The notes under the pieces are model-generated. The model did no database searches. It worked only from the letters and a program-made list of their open reading frames with translations, and was not told the origin of the DNA. Both the position numbers and the translations under genes were made by a program. Below are positions 6,342 to 6,355 of a stretch of DNA of 6,355 nucleotides, piece after piece. The stretch is taken from contig CAJMRR010000120.1 in the NCBI GenBank assembly GCA_905215835.1, forward strand, positions 1-6,355. Direction: 5' to 3'. Numbering within the stretch: position 1 is the stretch's first letter; every line of letters begins with the position of its first letter. The stretch is from an uncultured bacterium (GTDB lineage: Bacteria > Actinomycetota > Coriobacteriia > Coriobacteriales > Coriobacteriaceae).

Positions 6342-6355
6342 CGTACCAGCGGCCT

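Noticed and set aside
1..6355. CRISPR array, insertion sequence or phage genes
   Set aside because: No regularly spaced repeats, transposase, integrase or phage protein is visible on either strand.

Overview
The window most likely comes from a Coriobacteriia-type actinobacterium, with Collinsella or a close relative as the best guess. This rests on GC-rich codon use in compact, ordinary metabolic genes and on the look of the proteins. It is an inference without a marker gene, so treat the genus as tentative. I see six protein genes, no RNA gene, no insertion sequence and no CRISPR array.

Layout. Bases 54-704 (+) hold the C-terminal two thirds of an EamA/DMT-type permease whose 5' part is missing; the reading frame meets a stop at 51-53. 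Bases 705-894 are intergenic and end in a strong two-way terminator shared with the convergent gene. Bases 895-2037 (-) encode a seven-helix membrane diguanylate cyclase with an intact GGDEF motif and no inhibitory site. Bases 2038-2226 hold a terminator for the next gene and a small dyad. Bases 2227-3249 (-) encode a KdgT-type 2-keto-3-deoxygluconate permease. Bases 3399-3722 and 3712-4404 (-) are the overlapping azlD and azlC genes for a branched-chain amino acid exporter. Bases 4405-4530 form a divergent promoter region. Bases 4531-5343 (+) encode a soluble HD-domain phosphohydrolase. Bases 5340-6341 (-) encode the electron transfer flavoprotein alpha subunit, convergent with the HD gene and sharing the bases of its stop codon.

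How the genes fit together. AzlC and AzlD form one two-subunit transporter and are probably translationally coupled. The kdgT gene lies downstream on the same strand with its own candidate promoter and its own terminator. The diguanylate cyclase follows as a probable single-gene unit. EtfA needs an EtfB partner, which must lie beyond the right edge or elsewhere. Otherwise the genes are functionally unrelated. I did not find a convincing new multi-gene system here; the most unusual points are the broken permease at the left edge, the CTAG double stop, and the unusual membrane sensor of the cyclase.
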